Positions 62,943 to 64,000 of a stretch of DNA of 64,000 nt are shown piece after piece. Origin of the DNA: Flavobacterium chilense (lineage in GTDB: Bacteria; Bacteroidota; Bacteroidia; Flavobacteriales; Flavobacteriaceae); contig NZ_LSYT01000002.1 of assembly GCF_001602525.1 (NCBI RefSeq), positions 806,001 through 870,000 on the forward strand, given 5' to 3'. A program made the position numbers and the translations under genes. Positions within the stretch are counted from its first letter, which is position 1. Every line of letters begins with the position of its first letter. The notes below the pieces were generated by a model. That model saw nothing but the letters and a program-made list of their open reading frames with translations, made no database searches and was not told the origin of the DNA.

Positions 62943-63008
62943 AAGGTTTAACTGTTTAATCGGTTAATTGTTTAATCGATCTGTCAGAATCTTTTAAATT
63001 AAATATAT

Positions 63009-63046
63009 AAATCCCAATGTTCGAAAAGAATGTTGGGATTTTTTAT
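63009..63046 (+). terminator. Terminator after tyrS
   Basis: AAATCCCAATGTTC and GAATGTTGGGATTT pair over the outer nine bases around a mismatched centre, followed by TTTT. A pair of short TTCC..GGAA hairpins (ATTCCACAGGAAT at 63060, GTTCCGTAGGAAC at 63112) follows. Confidence 0.75.
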
Positions 63047-63059
63047 TGAAAAAAAATCA

Positions 63060-63130
63060 TTCCACAGGAATGTTTTGTTGGTAGAATTAAAATTTGGTTT
63101 GTAGTCATACGTTCCGTAGGAACGTTTGAT
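63060..63130. repeat. Two TTCCNNAGGAA hairpins
   Basis: CATTCCACAGGAATG (about 63059) and CGTTCCGTAGGAACG (about 63111) are short perfect palindromes with the same centre, about 50 bases apart. They sit between tyrS and the LuxE-like gene; function unknown. Confidence 0.55.
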
Positions 63131-63195
63131 TAATGCAGTGAATTAACGATAGCCATATTATCGATTAAAAGATTAGCCAAATGAACGATTAAACA

Positions 63196-64000
63196 TTAAA
63201 GAACCATCAGATTACACCCACGAATATCAGAATTATCAAAACGTCCCAATACCTCGAAAGAGTTGTTGGGATTTTTTTTGCCTAAATCCTGCGTGGCGAT
63301 AAAAGAACAGGAATTGATATTGGCTAAATCAATAACATTGATTCCACCTGTTTTTCCGTCTTTTACATAAGTTAATGCATCTTCCGGATCACGAACTAAA
63401 ATATGCATCCAGGACGGACATTCAAATACGCCTTCACCCAAAGAGTAGGCTTGCGCCAAAAGTTCAGTCATTCCGTATTCGGAGTGAATTGAATTTACAC
63501 CAAAACCTTTGCAAAGCAGTTCGTGCAATTCTTCACGAATCATTTCTTTTCGTTTGCCTTTCATACCTCCCGTTTCCATAATAATGGTATTCTGAAGCTG
63601 AAATTGATGTTTTTCGATCAGGTCTAATAAAGCGTATGTGACCCCAATTAAAATTACATTTTGACCGGATTCATCTAATTCGGTCAGTTTTTTAATTAAG
63701 TCGTCGTGATTGTGTAAATAAAAGCCACTTTCAGGCTGATTTGAGAGTTTTATTAAGTCTTCGACCATGTAAATAAGCGAAGATCCCTCTCGTTCCAGAT
63801 AAGACGGCAAAAGGGCTAAAACAACATAATCTTCGATATTACCGTAAAATTGAGAAAACCCGTTACGGTAACTCTCTTCATACAATGAAACATCAGTTAC
63901 GATATGCCTGCTGGTAATCATTCCGGTAGTGCCACTGCTGGTAAAAGTTACCTGGGCAGGATTAGTATTTGAAACAACATTATGACTTTTGAAAAACTGA
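63196..64000 (-). CDS. LuxE/PaaK-like acyl-activating protein (5' end outside window)
   Basis: Frame runs off the right edge. The segment TFTSSGTTGMITSRH just inside the visible end, upstream of an internal ATG at 63921, matches the TSSGTTG nucleotide-binding motif of LuxE acyl-protein synthetases and phenylacetate-CoA ligases. Further on are VILIGVTYALLDLIE, METGGMKGKRKEM and SEYGMTELLAQAYSLG (the YGMTE motif), and a C-terminal GRFDNSDIRGCNLMVL. About 268 residues are visible. Acyl substrate unknown; related flavobacterial proteins are called acyl transferases. Confidence 0.8.
   Translation of the reverse strand, partial: QFFKSHNVVSNTNPAQVTFTSSGTTGMITSRHIVTDVSLYEESYRNGFSQFYGNIEDYVVLALLPSYLEREGSSLIYMVEDLIKLSNQPESGFYLHNHDDLIKKLTELDESGQNVILIGVTYALLDLIEKHQFQLQNTIIMETGGMKGKRKEMIREELHELLCKGFGVNSIHSEYGMTELLAQAYSLGEGVFECPSWMHILVRDPEDALTYVKDGKTGGINVIDLANINSCSFIATQDLGKKNPNNSFEVLGRFDNSDIRGCNLMVL

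Noticed and set aside
1..64000. tRNA or rRNA genes
   Set aside because: I looked for TTCGA-type T-loops and CCA ends in the spacers; the hits are within palindromic repeats and do not fold as tRNA.

Overview
The window is a stretch of chromosome from a member of the Bacteroidota, very probably a Flavobacterium close to F. johnsoniae. The evidence is the low G+C content, the lack of Shine-Dalgarno sequences before almost every gene, several upstream boxes matching the flavobacterial -7 consensus TAnnTTTG, and families largely confined to this phylum (GLPGLI proteins, DUF4271, DUF4296, DUF3098, DUF5686, NarL-type kinases with TPR sensors). No rRNA, tRNA, CRISPR array, integrase or transposase is visible. 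Both ends cut through genes: an enoyl-CoA hydratase at the left edge and a LuxE/PaaK-like acyl-activating protein at the right edge.

Layout. 1-11.7 kb is mostly housekeeping: enoyl-CoA hydratase, a 58-residue membrane peptide, QueD, LpxH, a seven-haem lipoprotein cytochrome, an operon of recJ, an MFS exporter and a hydrolase, a HopJ-family protein, rsmI, an E/P-rich flavobacterial protein and thymidine kinase. 12.1-17.8 kb is an accessory island: three tandem paralogous secreted proteins followed by two paralogous AraC-type regulators, closed by a strong terminator. 17.9-24.4 kb holds rpoN, a GxxExxY nuclease-fold gene flanked by repeats, asnS, an RND/MMPL exporter and an SMR efflux protein. 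24.9-29.4 kb has a LytS/LytTR two-component pair, a 4.3-copy tandem repeat and a Kef-type antiporter. 29.7-43.5 kb has a lipoprotein, a DUF5686 outer-membrane protein, pyrH-frr, a thioredoxin-like protein, a likely 25-residue peptide gene, a HEXXH metallopeptidase, truB-uppP-DUF3098-ftsX and leuS. 43.5-54.5 kb has a second tandem repeat, a hydrolase/ECF sigma/membrane-partner operon, a TPR-kinase/NarL regulator pair, a YugP-like protease, an Lrp regulator, DUF4271-hemD, a polyprenol-phosphate sugar transferase and dihydroorotase. 54.5-61.6 kb contains a second accessory cassette: an XRE regulator, a Cys-containing small secreted protein, two GLPGLI proteins and an outer-membrane TonB-receptor-like barrel. 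tyrS and the partial LuxE-like gene end the window.

The most interesting material is (i) the GLPGLI/receptor/small-secreted-protein cassette at 56.2-61.6 kb, with a hairpin terminator placed between the small-protein gene and the rest; (ii) the three secreted paralogues with two paralogous AraC regulators at 12.1-17.8 kb; (iii) the rich intergenic repeat landscape: two tandem arrays whose units each carry a long hairpin, single and split copies of the same hairpin, one repeat nested inside another, a nuclease-fold gene bracketed by repeats and a 7-bp VNTR; and (iv) a 25-residue aromatic-rich open frame with its own terminator.
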